Of a DNA stretch of 64,000 bases, positions 33,030-44,846 are shown one piece after another; the first letter of the stretch is position 1, and each line of letters begins with the position of its first letter. The notes beneath the pieces were generated by a model, which saw only the letters and a program-made list of their open reading frames with translations, did not search any database and had not been told where the DNA came from. The DNA is from Flectonema sp. DT1601 (Eukaryota > Euglenozoa > Diplonemea > Diplonemida > Diplonemidae): positions 844,001 to 908,000 of the forward strand of contig OZ025805.1 in assembly GCA_964019425.1 (NCBI GenBank), written 5' to 3'. Made by a program: the position numbers and the translations under genes.

Positions 33030-33914
33030 TCAGCGGTATATTGTTCGTCGTTTTAACAAACTATGATTTAAAAAGAATACTCTTGAAGATTGTAAAGTAG
33101 ATGAAGATGTTTCTCTTTGTATACTTCAATGAGTGTTTCAGATAGTTATGCGAAGCTGTTCATGCTATATTTCAGTTGTCTTTATTTTCAAGATATTTTT
33201 ATTCGCTCAAATGATTTAAGTAGTGATGAATGCACTCTGTAAGGCTTGTGTTCATGGCTCTTCATTTTACTCTCTCACAGCGGTGTCTTATTGTATTACA
33301 TTTAGACTCATGTTTTTACTTACAATTTAGGAATAGTACCTTTTTCCTTCCCTCTCTGATTTTTTTTGTCGGTAGCTAACAATAGCTTTTTTTAGGGGAG
33401 TGAAATACTGCAGTGAGCATTGTAATTGTTTGAGTATCGGTAGCAATGGAGTGAAGCTAATTCATCCGAAGCTACTGAGTTACCTGCTTATACTTCTCAT
33501 GTTATACTGCAATGTTGGATACATTCTGACGCATTTTTTCCTCGAGATTGTCGTTGAACGCTGCTGTCTTTTTTCTCTTTTCCTCTCTCTGTTTAGACTG
33601 TTATATGTCTATGAAAGAATTGTTTTAGGTGGAGGAAATTTTGTCGCTGTGTCTCTCTTGTAGCCAAGCTTGCTACGTTGATTTTGTTAATTTTGAAACT
33701 AAGATTAACGAAATCTCGATTCCAATATGAGCAGTGAAAGGTTTAGTTATTTAATCATTGTAATTCATTATAACTTAAGTATCATACAAAATATGTTCCG
33801 TGGTTTCTGTCCAAATCAACGATCAAATTAGAGGGTGTCGTTGAACACTGATATTTCTTACTTCGTGATTCTCGCTACTTAATATTACTCTTAATAGTTT
33901 ATCTAACATCAAAT
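33030..33914 (+). promoter_or_regulatory. 885-bp spacer G3-G4 (3' UTR plus B-type promoter)
   Basis: It begins with the 3' UTR (TCAGCGGTATATTGTTCG...). A pyrimidine tract ending TTTTTTTAG comes before 33396, then the 49-bp block (33472-33520) and a 54-codon ATG frame (33499-33663). The proximal TTAATATTAC element lies just before the next ATG. No AATAAA is seen. Confidence 0.6.
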
Positions 33915-36900
33915 ATGATTTATTCAATCGCTGTTATCCTCACATTGGCTCTTTCTCAAAGGCCGTGTGATTCGTACGGGAATCTGAGAAGCTGCAGAAG
34001 AGCAGTGTGTCCTGATCTTTCTACTCAACAATGTACTTGGATTAGAACTACGAGGGAGTGTAAATGTGTGAAACCTTCTTGTGATGACTTCTCGACTCCA
34101 ACTACTTGTCAAACATCTAATTGCCCAGACCAGGATGATCGTCAATGCATCTGGATTAATAACGGATGTACTTGCAACAAGGATCCAAGAACCTGTTCTG
34201 ACATCTCAACTCAAGCTGTTTGTCAAAGCTCTAATTGCCCAGACCAGGATGATCGTCAATGCATCTGGATTAATAACGGATGTACTTGCAACAAGGATCC
34301 AAGAATCTGTTCTGACATTTCAACTCAAGCTGTTTGTCAAAGCTCTAATTGCCCAGACCAGGATGATCGTCAATGCATCTGGATTAATAACGGATGTACT
34401 TGCAACAAGGATCCAAGAATCTGTTCTGACATTTCAACTCAAGCTGTTTGTCAAAGCTCTAATTGCCCAGACCAGGATGATCGTCAATGCATCTGGATTA
34501 ATAACGGATGTACTTGCAACAAGGATCCAAGAATCTGTTCTGACATTTCAACTCAAGCTGTTTGTCAAAGCTCTAATTGCCCAGACCAGGATGATCGTCA
34601 ATGCATCTGGATTAATAACGGATGTACTTGCAACAAGGATCCAAGAACCTGTTCTGACATCTCAACTCAAGCTGCTTGTCAAAGCTCTAATTGCCCAGAC
34701 CAGGATGATCGTCAATGCATCTGGATTAATAACGGATGTACTTGCAACAAGGATCCAAGAACTTGTTCCGACATCTCAACTCAAGCTGTTTGTCAAAGCT
34801 CTAATTGCCCAGACCAGGATGATCGTCAATGCATCTGGATTAATAACGGATGTACTTGCAACAAGGATCCAAGAACCTGTTCTGACATCTCAACTCAAGC
34901 TGTTTGTCAAAGTTCTAATTGCCCAGACCAGGATGATCGTCAATGCATCTGGATTAATAACGGATGTACTTGCAACAAGGATCCAAGAACTTGTTCCGAC
35001 ATCTCAACTCAAGCTGTTTGTCAAAGCTCTAATTGCCCAGACCAGGATGATCGTCAATGCATCTGGATTAATAACGGATGTACTTGCAACAAGGATCCAA
35101 GAACCTGTTCTGACATCTCAACTCAAGCTGCTTGTCAAAGCTCTAATTGCCCAGACCAGGATGATCGTCAATGCATCTGGATTAATAACGGATGTACTTG
35201 CAACAAGGATCCAAGAACTTGTTCCGACATCTCAACTCAAGCTGTTTGTCAAAGCTCTAATTGCCCAGACCAGGATGATCGTCAATGCATCTGGATTAAT
35301 AACGGATGTACTTGCAACAAGGATCCAAGAACTTGTTCCGACATCTCAACTCAAGCTGTTTGTCAAAGCTCTAATTGCCCAGACGAAGATGATCGTCAAT
35401 GCATCTGGATTAATAACGGATGTACTTGCAACAAGGATCCAAGAACTTGTTCCGACATCTCAACTCAAGCTGTTTGTCAAAGTTCTAATTGCCCAGACCA
35501 GGATGATCGTCAATGCATCTGGATTAATAACGGATGTACTTGCAACAAGGATCCAAGAACCTGTTCTGACATCTCAACTCAAGCTGCTTGTCAAAGCTCT
35601 AATTGCCCAGACCAGGATGATCGTCAATGCATCTGGATTAATAACGGATGTACTTGCAACAAGGATCCAAGAACCTGTTCTGACATCTCAACTCAAGCTG
35701 TTTGTCAAAGCTCTAATTGCCCAGACCAGGATGATCGTCAATGCATCTGGATTAATAACGGATGTACTTGCAACAAGGATCCAAGAACTTGTTCCGACAT
35801 CTCAACTCAAGCTGTTTGTCAAAGCTCTAATTGCCCAGACCAGGATGATCGTCAATGCATCTGGATTAATAACGGATGTACTTGCAACAAGGATCCAAGA
35901 ACCTGTTCTGACATCTCAACTCAAGCTGTTTGTCAAAGCTCTAATTGCCCAGACCAGGATGATCGTCAATGCATCTGGATTAATAACGGATGTACTTGCA
36001 ACAAGGATCCAAGAACTTGTTCCGACATCTCAACTCAAGCTGTTTGTCAAAGCTCTAATTGCCCAGACCAGGATGATCGTCAATGCATCTGGATTAATAA
36101 CGGATGTACTTGCAACAAGGATCCAAGAACCTGTTCTGACATCTCAACTCAAGCTGTTTGTCAAAGCTCTAATTGCCCAGACCAGGATGATCGTCAATGC
36201 ATCTGGATTAATAACGGATGTACTTGCAACAAGGATCCAAGAACTTGTTCCGACATCTCAACTCAAGCTGTTTGTCAAAGCTCTAATTGCCCAGACCAGG
36301 ATGATCGTCAATGCATCTGGATTAATAACGGATGTACTTGCAACAAGGATCCAAGAACCTGTTCTGACATCTCAACTCAAGCTGTTTGTCAAAGCTCTAA
36401 TTGCCCAGACCAGGATGATCGTCAATGCATCTGGATTAATAACGGATGTACTTGCAACACTGATCCAAGAACCTGTTCCGACATCTCAACTCAAGCTGTT
36501 TGTCAGAGCTCTAATTGCCCAGACCAGGATGATCGTCAATGCATCTGGATTAATAACGGATGTACTTGCAACAAGGATCCAAGAACCTGTTCTGACATCT
36601 CAACTCAAGCTGTTTGTCAAAGCTCTAATTGCCCAGACCAGGATGATCGTCAATGCATCTGGATTAATAACGGATGTACTTGCAACAAGGATCCAAGAAC
36701 CTGTTCTGACATCTCAACTCAAGCTGTTTGTCAAAGCTCTAATTGCCCAGACCAGGATGATCGTCAATGCATCTGGATTAATAACGGATGTACTTGCAAC
36801 AAGGATCCAGGAACTTGTTCCGACATCTCAACTCAAGCTGTTTGTCAAAGCTCTAATTGCCCAGACCAGGATGATCGTCAATGCATCTGGATTAATAACG

Positions 36901-37949
36901 GATGTACTTGCAACAAGGATCCAAGAACCTGTTCCGACATCTCAACTCAAGCTGTTTGTCAAAGCTCTAATTGCCCAGACCAGGATGATCGTCAATGCAT
37001 CTGGATTAATAACGGATGTACTTGCAACAAGGATCCAAGAACTTGTTCCGACATCTCAACTCAAGCTGTTTGTCAAAGCTCTAATTGCCCAGACCAGGAT
37101 GATCGTCAATGCATCTGGATTAATAACGGATGTACTTGCAACAAGGATCCAAGAACTTGTTCCGACATCTCAACTCAAGCTGTTTGTCAAAGCTCTAATT
37201 GCCCAGACCAGGATGATCGTCAATGCATCTGGATTAATAACGGATGTACTTGCAACAAGGATCCAAGAACCTGTTCTGACATCTCAACTCAAGCTGTTTG
37301 TCAAAGCTCTAATTGCCCAGACCAGGATGATCGTCAATGCATCTGGATTAATAACGGATGTACTTGCAACAAGGATCCAAGAACCTGTTCTGACATCTCA
37401 ACTCAAGCTGCTTGTCAAAGCTCTAATTGTCCAGACCAGGATGATCGTCAATGCATCTGGATTAATAACGGATGTACTTGCAACAAGGATCCAAGAACTT
37501 GTTCCGACATCTCAACTCAAGCTGTTTGTCAAAGCTCTAATTGCCCAGACCAGGATGATCGTCAATGCATCTGGATTAATAACGGATGTACTTGCAACAA
37601 GGATCCAAGAACCTGTTCTGACATCTCAACTCAAGCTGTTTGTCAAAGCTCTAATTGCCCAGACCAGGATGATCGTCAATGCATCTGGATTAACAACGGA
37701 TGTACTTGCAACAAGGATCCAAGAACCTGTTCTGACATCTCAACTCAAGCTGCTTGTCAAAGCTCTAATTGCCCAGACCAGGATGATCGTCAATGCATCT
37801 GGATTAATAACGGATGTACTTGCAACAAGGATCCAAGAACCTGTTCTGACATCTCAACTCAAGCTGTTTGTCAGAGCTCTTATTGCCCAGACCAGGATGA
37901 TCGTCGGTGTGTCTGGAGTGAAGTTGGGTGTACTTGCCGATTGATTTAG
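33915..37949 (+). CDS. G4: secreted six-cysteine repeat protein, B type (1344 aa, 33 repeats)
   Basis: Same plan as G3: 15-residue signal peptide, first module, 33 modules of 38 residues and the 35-residue cap. It starts directly with NKDPRT-type repeats. Three consecutive modules begin RICSDIS (Thr to Ile, about 34306-34550), a local duplication of one variant. One module has PDEDDRQ and one has an NTDPRT linker (about 36457). A Gly replaces the linker Arg once (36810). None of these changes the cysteine pattern. Confidence 0.87.
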   Translation: MIYSIAVILTLALSQRPCDSYGNLRSCRRAVCPDLSTQQCTWIRTTRECKCVKPSCDDFSTPTTCQTSNCPDQDDRQCIWINNGCTCNKDPRTCSDISTQAVCQSSNCPDQDDRQCIWINNGCTCNKDPRICSDISTQAVCQSSNCPDQDDRQCIWINNGCTCNKDPRICSDISTQAVCQSSNCPDQDDRQCIWINNGCTCNKDPRICSDISTQAVCQSSNCPDQDDRQCIWINNGCTCNKDPRTCSDISTQAACQSSNCPDQDDRQCIWINNGCTCNKDPRTCSDISTQAVCQSSNCPDQDDRQCIWINNGCTCNKDPRTCSDISTQAVCQSSNCPDQDDRQCIWINNGCTCNKDPRTCSDISTQAVCQSSNCPDQDDRQCIWINNGCTCNKDPRTCSDISTQAACQSSNCPDQDDRQCIWINNGCTCNKDPRTCSDISTQAVCQSSNCPDQDDRQCIWINNGCTCNKDPRTCSDISTQAVCQSSNCPDEDDRQCIWINNGCTCNKDPRTCSDISTQAVCQSSNCPDQDDRQCIWINNGCTCNKDPRTCSDISTQAACQSSNCPDQDDRQCIWINNGCTCNKDPRTCSDISTQAVCQSSNCPDQDDRQCIWINNGCTCNKDPRTCSDISTQAVCQSSNCPDQDDRQCIWINNGCTCNKDPRTCSDISTQAVCQSSNCPDQDDRQCIWINNGCTCNKDPRTCSDISTQAVCQSSNCPDQDDRQCIWINNGCTCNKDPRTCSDISTQAVCQSSNCPDQDDRQCIWINNGCTCNKDPRTCSDISTQAVCQSSNCPDQDDRQCIWINNGCTCNKDPRTCSDISTQAVCQSSNCPDQDDRQCIWINNGCTCNTDPRTCSDISTQAVCQSSNCPDQDDRQCIWINNGCTCNKDPRTCSDISTQAVCQSSNCPDQDDRQCIWINNGCTCNKDPRTCSDISTQAVCQSSNCPDQDDRQCIWINNGCTCNKDPGTCSDISTQAVCQSSNCPDQDDRQCIWINNGCTCNKDPRTCSDISTQAVCQSSNCPDQDDRQCIWINNGCTCNKDPRTCSDISTQAVCQSSNCPDQDDRQCIWINNGCTCNKDPRTCSDISTQAVCQSSNCPDQDDRQCIWINNGCTCNKDPRTCSDISTQAVCQSSNCPDQDDRQCIWINNGCTCNKDPRTCSDISTQAACQSSNCPDQDDRQCIWINNGCTCNKDPRTCSDISTQAVCQSSNCPDQDDRQCIWINNGCTCNKDPRTCSDISTQAVCQSSNCPDQDDRQCIWINNGCTCNKDPRTCSDISTQAACQSSNCPDQDDRQCIWINNGCTCNKDPRTCSDISTQAVCQSSYCPDQDDRRCVWSEVGCTCRLI

Positions 37950-38834
37950 TCAGCGGTATATTGTTCGTCGTTTTAACAAACTATGATTTAAAAAGAATAC
38001 TCTTGAAGATTGTAAAGTAGATGAAGATGTTTCTCTTTGTATACTTCAATGAGTGTTTCAGATAGTTATGCGAAGCTGTTCATGCTATATTTCAGTTGTC
38101 TTTATTTTCAAGATATTTTTATTCGCTCAAATGATTTAAGTAGTGATGAATGCACTCTGTAAGGCTTGTGTTCATGGCTCTTCATTTTACTCTCTCACAG
38201 CGGTGTCTTATTGTATTACATTTAGACTCATGTTTTTACTTACAATTTAGGAATAGTACCTTTTTCTTTCCCTCTCTGATTTTTTTTGTCGGTAGCTAAC
38301 AATAGCTTTTTTTAGGGTAGTGAAATACTGCAGTGAGCATTGTAATTGTTTGAGTATCGGTAGCAATGGAGTGAAGTTAATTCATCCGAAGCTACTGAGT
38401 TACCTGCTTATACTTCTCATGTTATACTGCAATGTTGGATACATTCTGACGCATTTTTTCCTCGAGATTGTCGTTGAACGCTGCTGTCTTTTTTCTCTTT
38501 TCCTCTCTCTGTTTAGACTGTTATATGTCTATGAAAGAATTGTTTTAGGTGGAGGAAATTTTGTCGCTGTGTCTCTCTTGTAGCCAAGCTTGCTACGTTG
38601 ATTTTGTTAATTTTGAAACTAAGATTAACGAAATCTCGATTCCAATATGAGCAGTGAAAGGTTTAGTTATTTAATCATTGTAATTCATTATAACTTAAGT
38701 ATCATACAAAATATGTTCCGTGGTTTCTGTCCAAATCAACGATCAAATTAGAGGGTGTCGTTGAACACTGATATTTCTTACTTCGTGATTCTCGCTACTT
38801 AATATTACTCTTAATAGTTTATCTAACATCAAAT
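37950..38834 (+). promoter_or_regulatory. 885-bp spacer G4-G5
   Basis: It differs from the G3-G4 spacer by only a few substitutions and no indels. The 49-bp block is at 38392-38440. The next ATG is followed by ATA-TAT instead of ATT-TAT, a synonymous change that marks G5 and all later intact genes. Confidence 0.6.
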
Positions 38835-41159
38835 ATGATATATTCAATCGCTGTTATCCTCACATTGGCTCTTTCTCAAAGGCCGTGTGATTCGTACGGG
38901 AATCTGAGAAGCTGCAGAAGAGCAGTGTGTCCTGATCTTTCTACTCAACAATGTACTTGGATTAGAACTACGAGGGAGTGTAAATGTGTGAAACCTTCTT
39001 GTGATGACTTCTCGACTCCAACTACTTGTCAAACATCTAATTGCCCAGACCAGGATGATCGTCAATGCATCTGGATTAATAACGGATGTACTTGCAACAC
39101 AGATCCGAGAACCTGTTCCGAAATCTCAACTCAAGCTGTTTGTCAAAGCTCTAATTGCCCAGATCAGGATGATCGTCAATGCATCTGGATTAATAACGGA
39201 TGTACTTGCAACAAGGATCCAAGAACCTGTTCTGACATCTCAACTCAAGCTGCTTGTCAAAGCTCTAATTGCCCAGACCAGGATGATCGTCAATGCATCT
39301 GGATTAATAACGGATGTACTTGCAACAAGGATCCAAGAACCTGTTCCGACATCTCAACTCAAGCTGTTTGTCAAAGCTCTAATTGCCCAGATCAGGATGA
39401 TCGTCAATGCATCTGGATTAATAACGGATGTACTTGCAACAAGGATCCAAGAACCTGTTCTGACATCTCAACTCAAGCTGTTTGTCAAAGTTCTAATTGC
39501 CCAGACCAGGATGATCGTCAATGCATCTGGATTAATAACGGATGTACTTGCAACAAGGATCCAAGAACATGTTCTGACATCTCAACTCAAGCTGCTTGTC
39601 AAAGCTCTAATTGCCCAGACCAGGATGATCGTCAATGCATCTGGATTAATAACGGATGTACTTGCAACAAGGATCCAAGAACCTGTTCCGACATCTCAAC
39701 TCAAGCTGTTTGTCAAAGCTCTAATTGCCCAGATCAGGATGATCGTCAATGCATCTGGATTAATAACGGATGTACTTGCAACAAGGATCCAAGAACCTGT
39801 TCTGACATCTCAACTCAAGCTGCTTGTCAAAGTTCTAATTGCCCAGACCAGGATGATCGTCAATGCATCTGGATTAATAACGGATGTACTTGCAACAAGG
39901 ATCCAAGAACCTGTTCCGATATCTCAACTCAAGCTGTTTGTCAAAGCTCTAATTGCCCAGATCAGGATGATCGTCAATGCATCTGGATTAATAACGGATG
40001 TACTTGCAACAAGGATCCAAGAACCTGTTCTGACATCTCAACTCAAGCTGCTTGTCAAAGTTCTAATTGCCCAGACCAGGATGATCGTCAATGCATCTGG
40101 ATTAATAACGGATGTACTTGCAACAAGGATCCAAGAACATGTTCTGACATCTCAACTCAAGCTGCTTGTCAAAGCTCTAATTGCCCAGACCAGGATGATC
40201 GTCAATGCATCTGGATTAATAACGGATGTACTTGCAACAAGGATCCAAGAACTTGTTCCGACATCTCAACTCAAGCTGTTTGTCAAAGCTCTAATTGCCC
40301 AGACCAGGATGATCGTCAATGCATCTGGATTAAAAACGGATGTACTTGCAACAAGGATCCAAGAACCTGTTCTGACATCTCAACTCAAGCTGTTTGTCAA
40401 AGCTCTAATTGCCCAGACCAGGATGATCGTCAATGCATCTGGATTAATAACGGATGTACTTGCAACAAGGATCCAAGAACCTGTTCTGACATCTCAACTC
40501 AAGCTGTTTGTCAAAGCTCTAATTGCCCAGACCAGGATGATCGTCAATGCATCTGGATTAATAACGGATGTACTTGCAACAAGGATCCAAGAACTTGTTC
40601 CGACATCTCAACTCAAGCTGTTTGTCAAAGCTCTAATTGCCCAGACCAGCATGATCGTCAATGCATCTGGATTAATAACGGATGTACTTGCAACAAGGAT
40701 CCAAGAACCTGTTCTGACATCTCAACTCAAGCTGCTTGTCAAAGCTCTAATTGCCCAGACCAGGATGATCGTCAATGCATCTGGATTAATAACGGATGTA
40801 CTTGCAACAAGGATCCAAGAACTTGTTCCGACATCTCAACTCAAGCTGTTTGTCAAAGCTCTAATTGCCCAGACCAGGATGATCGTCAATGCATCTGGAT
40901 TAATAACGGATGTACTTGCAACAAGGATCCAAGAACTTGTTCCGACATCTCAACTCAAGCTGTTTGTCAAAGCTCTAATTGCCCAGACCAGGATGATCGT
41001 CAATGCATCTGGATTAATAACGGATGTACTTGCAACAAGGATCCAAGAACCTGTTCCGACATCTCAACTCAAGCTGTTTGTCAAAGCTCTAATTGCCCAG
41101 ACCAGGATGATCGTCGGTGTGTCTGGAGTGAAGTTGGGTGTACTTGCCGATTGATTTAG
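38835..41159 (+). CDS. G5: secreted six-cysteine repeat protein, B type (774 aa, 18 repeats)
   Basis: Signal peptide, first module, 18 modules and cap. The first repeat is the NTDPRT/SEISTQAV form also seen in G3. Alternation of GATCAG and GACCAG codons in the third loop, with QAV and QAA loops, shows that a two- to three-module block was duplicated within 39.1-40.1 kb. One module has IKNG instead of INNG and one has PDQHDRQ. Cap and spacing are as in G3. Confidence 0.87.
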   Translation: MIYSIAVILTLALSQRPCDSYGNLRSCRRAVCPDLSTQQCTWIRTTRECKCVKPSCDDFSTPTTCQTSNCPDQDDRQCIWINNGCTCNTDPRTCSEISTQAVCQSSNCPDQDDRQCIWINNGCTCNKDPRTCSDISTQAACQSSNCPDQDDRQCIWINNGCTCNKDPRTCSDISTQAVCQSSNCPDQDDRQCIWINNGCTCNKDPRTCSDISTQAVCQSSNCPDQDDRQCIWINNGCTCNKDPRTCSDISTQAACQSSNCPDQDDRQCIWINNGCTCNKDPRTCSDISTQAVCQSSNCPDQDDRQCIWINNGCTCNKDPRTCSDISTQAACQSSNCPDQDDRQCIWINNGCTCNKDPRTCSDISTQAVCQSSNCPDQDDRQCIWINNGCTCNKDPRTCSDISTQAACQSSNCPDQDDRQCIWINNGCTCNKDPRTCSDISTQAACQSSNCPDQDDRQCIWINNGCTCNKDPRTCSDISTQAVCQSSNCPDQDDRQCIWIKNGCTCNKDPRTCSDISTQAVCQSSNCPDQDDRQCIWINNGCTCNKDPRTCSDISTQAVCQSSNCPDQDDRQCIWINNGCTCNKDPRTCSDISTQAVCQSSNCPDQHDRQCIWINNGCTCNKDPRTCSDISTQAACQSSNCPDQDDRQCIWINNGCTCNKDPRTCSDISTQAVCQSSNCPDQDDRQCIWINNGCTCNKDPRTCSDISTQAVCQSSNCPDQDDRQCIWINNGCTCNKDPRTCSDISTQAVCQSSNCPDQDDRRCVWSEVGCTCRLI

Positions 41160-42044
41160 TCAGCGGTATATTGTTCGTCGTTTTAACAAACTATGATTTA
41201 AAAAGAATACTCTTGAAGATTGTAAAGTAGATGAAGATGTTTCTCTTTGTATACTTCAATGAGTGTTTCAGGTAGTTATGCGAAGCTGTTCATGCTATAT
41301 TTCTGTTGTCTTTATTTTCAAGATATTTTTATTCGCTCAAATGATTTAAGTAGTGATGAATGCACTCTGTAAGGCTTGTGTTCATGGCTCTTCATTTTAC
41401 TCTCTCACAGCGGTGTCTTATTGTATTACATTTAGACTCATGTTTTTACTTACAATTTAGGAATAGTACCTTTTTCCTTCCCTCTCTGATTTTTTTTGTC
41501 GGTAGCTAACAATAGCTTTTTTTAGGGGAGTGAAATACTGCAGTGAGCATTGTAATTGTTTGAGTATCGGTAGCAATGGAGTGAAGTTAATTCATCCGAA
41601 GCTACTGAGTTACCTGCTTATACTTCTCATGTTATACTGCAATGTTGGATACATTCTGACGCATTTTTTCCTCGAGATTGTCGTTGAACGCTGCTGTCTT
41701 TTTTCTCTTTTCCTCTCTCTGTTTAGACTGTTATATGTCTATGAAAGAATTGTTTTAGGTGGAGGAAATTTTGTCGCTGTGTCTCTCTTGTAGCCAAGCT
41801 TGCTACGTTGATTTTGTTAATTTTGAAACTAAGATTAACGAAATCTCGATTCCAATATGAGCAGTGAAAGGTTTAGTTATTTAATCATTGTAATTCATTA
41901 TAACTTAAGTATCATACAAAATATGTTCCGTGGTTTCTGTCCAAATCAACGATCAAATTAGAGGGTGTCGTTGAACACTGATATTTCTTACTTCGTGATT
42001 CTCGCTACTTAATATTACTCTTAATAGTTTATCTAACATCAAAT
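41160..42044 (+). promoter_or_regulatory. 885-bp spacer G5-G6
   Basis: Near-identical to its neighbours; 49-bp block at 41602-41650; 54-codon leader frame 41629-41793. Confidence 0.6.
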
Positions 42045-44027
42045 ATGATATATTCAATCGCTGTTATCCTCACATTGGCTCTTTCTCAAAGGCCGTGTGA
42101 TTCGTACGGGAATCTGAGAAGCTGCAGAAGAGCAGTGTGTCCTGATCTTTCTACTCAACAATGTACTTGGATTAGAACTACGAGGGAGTGTAAATGTGTG
42201 AAACCTTCTTGTGATGACTTCTCGACTCCAACTACTTGTCAAACATCTAATTGCCCAGACCAGGATGATCGTCAATGCATCTGGATTAATAACGGATGTA
42301 CTTGCAACAAGGATCCAAGAACCTGTTCTGACATCTCAACTCAAGCTGTTTGTCAAAGCTCTAATTGCCCAGACCAGGATGATCGTCAATGCATCTGGAT
42401 TAATAACGGATGTACTTGCAACAAGGATCCAAGAAGCTGTTCTGACATCTCAACTCAAGCTGTTTGTCAAAGCTCTAATTGCCCAGACCAGGATGATCGT
42501 CAATGCATCTGGATTAATAACGGATGTACTTGCAACAAGGATCCAAGAACCTGTTCTGACATCTCAACTCAAGCTGTTTGTCAAAGCTCTAATTGCCCAG
42601 ACCAGGATGATCGTCAATGCATCTGGATTAACAACGGATGTACTTGCAACAAGGATCCAAGAACCTGTTCTGACATCTCAACTCAAGCTGTTTGTCAAAG
42701 CTCTAATTGCCCAGACCAGGATGATCGTCAATGCATCTGGATTAATAACGGATGTACTTGCAACAAGGATCCAAGAACCTGTTCTGACATCTCAACTCAA
42801 GCTGTTTGTCAAAGCTCTAATTGCCCAGACCAGGATGATCGTCAATGCATCTGGATTAATAACGGATGTACTTGCAACAAGGATCCAAGAACCTGTTCTG
42901 ACATCTCAACTCAAGCTGTTTGTCAAAGCTCTAATTGCCCAGACCAGGATGATCGTCAATGCATCTGGATTAATAACGGATGTACTTGCAACAAGGATCC
43001 AAGAACCTGTTCTGACATCTCAACTCAAGCTGTTTGTCAAAGCTGTAATTGCCCAGACCAGGATGATCGTCAATGCATCTGGATTAATAACGGATGTACT
43101 TGCAACAAGGATCCAAGAACTTGTTCCGACATCTCAACTCAAGCTGCTTGTCAAAGCTCTAATTGCCCAGACCAGGATGATCGTCAATGTATCTGGATTA
43201 ATAACGGATGTACTTGCAACAAGGATCCAAGAACCTGTTCTGACATCTCAACTCAAGCTGCTTGTCAAAGCTCTAATTGCCCAGACCAGGATGATCGTCA
43301 ATGCATCTGGATTAATAACGGATGTACTTGCAACAAGGATCCAATAACCTGTTCTGACATCTCAACTCAAGCTGCTTGTCAAAGCTCTAATTGCCCAGAC
43401 CAGGATGATCGTCAATGCATCTGGATTAACAACGGATGTACTTGCAACAAGGATCCAAGAACCTGTTCTGACATCTCAACTCAAGCTGCTTGTCAAAGCT
43501 CTAATTGCCCAGACCAGGATGATCGTCAATGCATCTGGATTAATAACGGATGTACTTGCAACAAGGATCCAAGAACCTGTTCTGACATCTCAACTCAAGC
43601 TGTTTGTCAAAGCTCTAATTGCCCAGACCAGGATGATCGTCAATGCATCTGGATTAATAACGGATGTACTTGCAACAAGGATCCAAGAACCTGTTCCGAC
43701 ATCTCAACTCAAGCTGTTTGTCAAAGCTCTAATTGCCCAGACCAGGATGATCGTCAATGCATCTGGATTAATAACGGATGTACTTGCAACAAGGATCCAA
43801 GAACCTGTTCTGACATCTCAACTCAAGCTGTTTGTCAAAGCTCTAATTGCCCAGACCAGGATGATCGTCAATGCATCTGGATTAATAACGGATGTACTTG
43901 CAACAAGGATCCAAGAACTTGTTCCGACATCTCAACTCAAGCTGTTTGTCAAAGCTCTAATTGCCCAGACCAGGATGATCGTCGGTGTGTCTGGAGTGAA
44001 GTTGGGTGTACTTGCCGATTGATTTAG
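42045..44027 (+). CDS. G6: secreted six-cysteine repeat protein, B type (660 aa, 15 repeats)
   Basis: The shortest complete member: signal peptide, first module, 15 modules, cap. Marker variants are one RSCSD module, one ITCSD module and a run of QAAC modules, all shared with G8. One module has an extra cysteine in loop 2 (QSCN, codon 43044-43046), giving seven cysteines and so one free thiol if the others pair internally. Confidence 0.87.
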   Translation: MIYSIAVILTLALSQRPCDSYGNLRSCRRAVCPDLSTQQCTWIRTTRECKCVKPSCDDFSTPTTCQTSNCPDQDDRQCIWINNGCTCNKDPRTCSDISTQAVCQSSNCPDQDDRQCIWINNGCTCNKDPRSCSDISTQAVCQSSNCPDQDDRQCIWINNGCTCNKDPRTCSDISTQAVCQSSNCPDQDDRQCIWINNGCTCNKDPRTCSDISTQAVCQSSNCPDQDDRQCIWINNGCTCNKDPRTCSDISTQAVCQSSNCPDQDDRQCIWINNGCTCNKDPRTCSDISTQAVCQSSNCPDQDDRQCIWINNGCTCNKDPRTCSDISTQAVCQSCNCPDQDDRQCIWINNGCTCNKDPRTCSDISTQAACQSSNCPDQDDRQCIWINNGCTCNKDPRTCSDISTQAACQSSNCPDQDDRQCIWINNGCTCNKDPITCSDISTQAACQSSNCPDQDDRQCIWINNGCTCNKDPRTCSDISTQAACQSSNCPDQDDRQCIWINNGCTCNKDPRTCSDISTQAVCQSSNCPDQDDRQCIWINNGCTCNKDPRTCSDISTQAVCQSSNCPDQDDRQCIWINNGCTCNKDPRTCSDISTQAVCQSSNCPDQDDRQCIWINNGCTCNKDPRTCSDISTQAVCQSSNCPDQDDRRCVWSEVGCTCRLI

Positions 44028-44846
44028 TCAGCGGTATATTGTTCGTCGTTTTAACAAATTATGATTTAAAAAGAATACTCTTGAAGATTGTAAAGTAGAT
44101 GAAGATGTTTCTCTTTGTATACTTCAATGAGTGTTTAAGGTAGTTATGCGAAGCTGTTCATGCTATATTTCTGTTGTCTTTATTTTCAAGATATTTTTAT
44201 TCGCTCAAATGATTTAAGTAGTGATGAATGCACTCTGTAAGGCTTGTGTTCATGGCTCTTCATTTTACTCTCTCACAGCGGTGTCTTATTGTATTACAGT
44301 TAGACTCATGTTTTTACTTACAATTTAGGAATAGTACCTTTTTCCTTCCCTCTCTGATTTTTTTTGTCGGTAGCTAACAATAGCTTTTTTTAGGGGAGTG
44401 AAATACTGCAGTGAGCATTGTAATTGTTTGAGTATCGGTAGCAATGGAGTGAAGTTAATTCATCCGAAGCTACTGAGTTACCTGCTTATACTTCTCATGT
44501 TATACTGCAATGTTGGATACATTCTGACGCATTTTTTCCTCGAGATTGTCGTTGAACGCTGCTGTCTTTTTTCTCTTTTCCTCTCTCTGTTTAGACTGTT
44601 ATATGTCTATGAAAGAATTGTTTTAGGTGGAGGAAATTTTGTCGCTGTGTCTCTCTTGTAGCCAAGCTTGCTACGTTGATTTTGTTAATTTTGAAACTAA
44701 GATTAACGAAATCTCGATTCCAATATGAGCAGTGAAAGGTTTAGTTATTTAATCATTGTAATTCATTATAACTTAAGTATCATACAAAATATGTTCCGTG
44801 GTTTCTGTCCAAATCAACGATCAAATTAGAGGGTGTCGTTGAACAC
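44028..44846 (+). promoter_or_regulatory. Truncated spacer G6-G7 with ~103-bp deletion at its 3' end
   Basis: It equals the other spacers (49-bp block at 44470-44518) up to GAACACT, then jumps directly to TTCTCAAAGG of the G7 coding part. Compared with 41978-42081, about 103 bp are missing. The two ends share only the dinucleotide CT, as in end joining. Confidence 0.8.
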
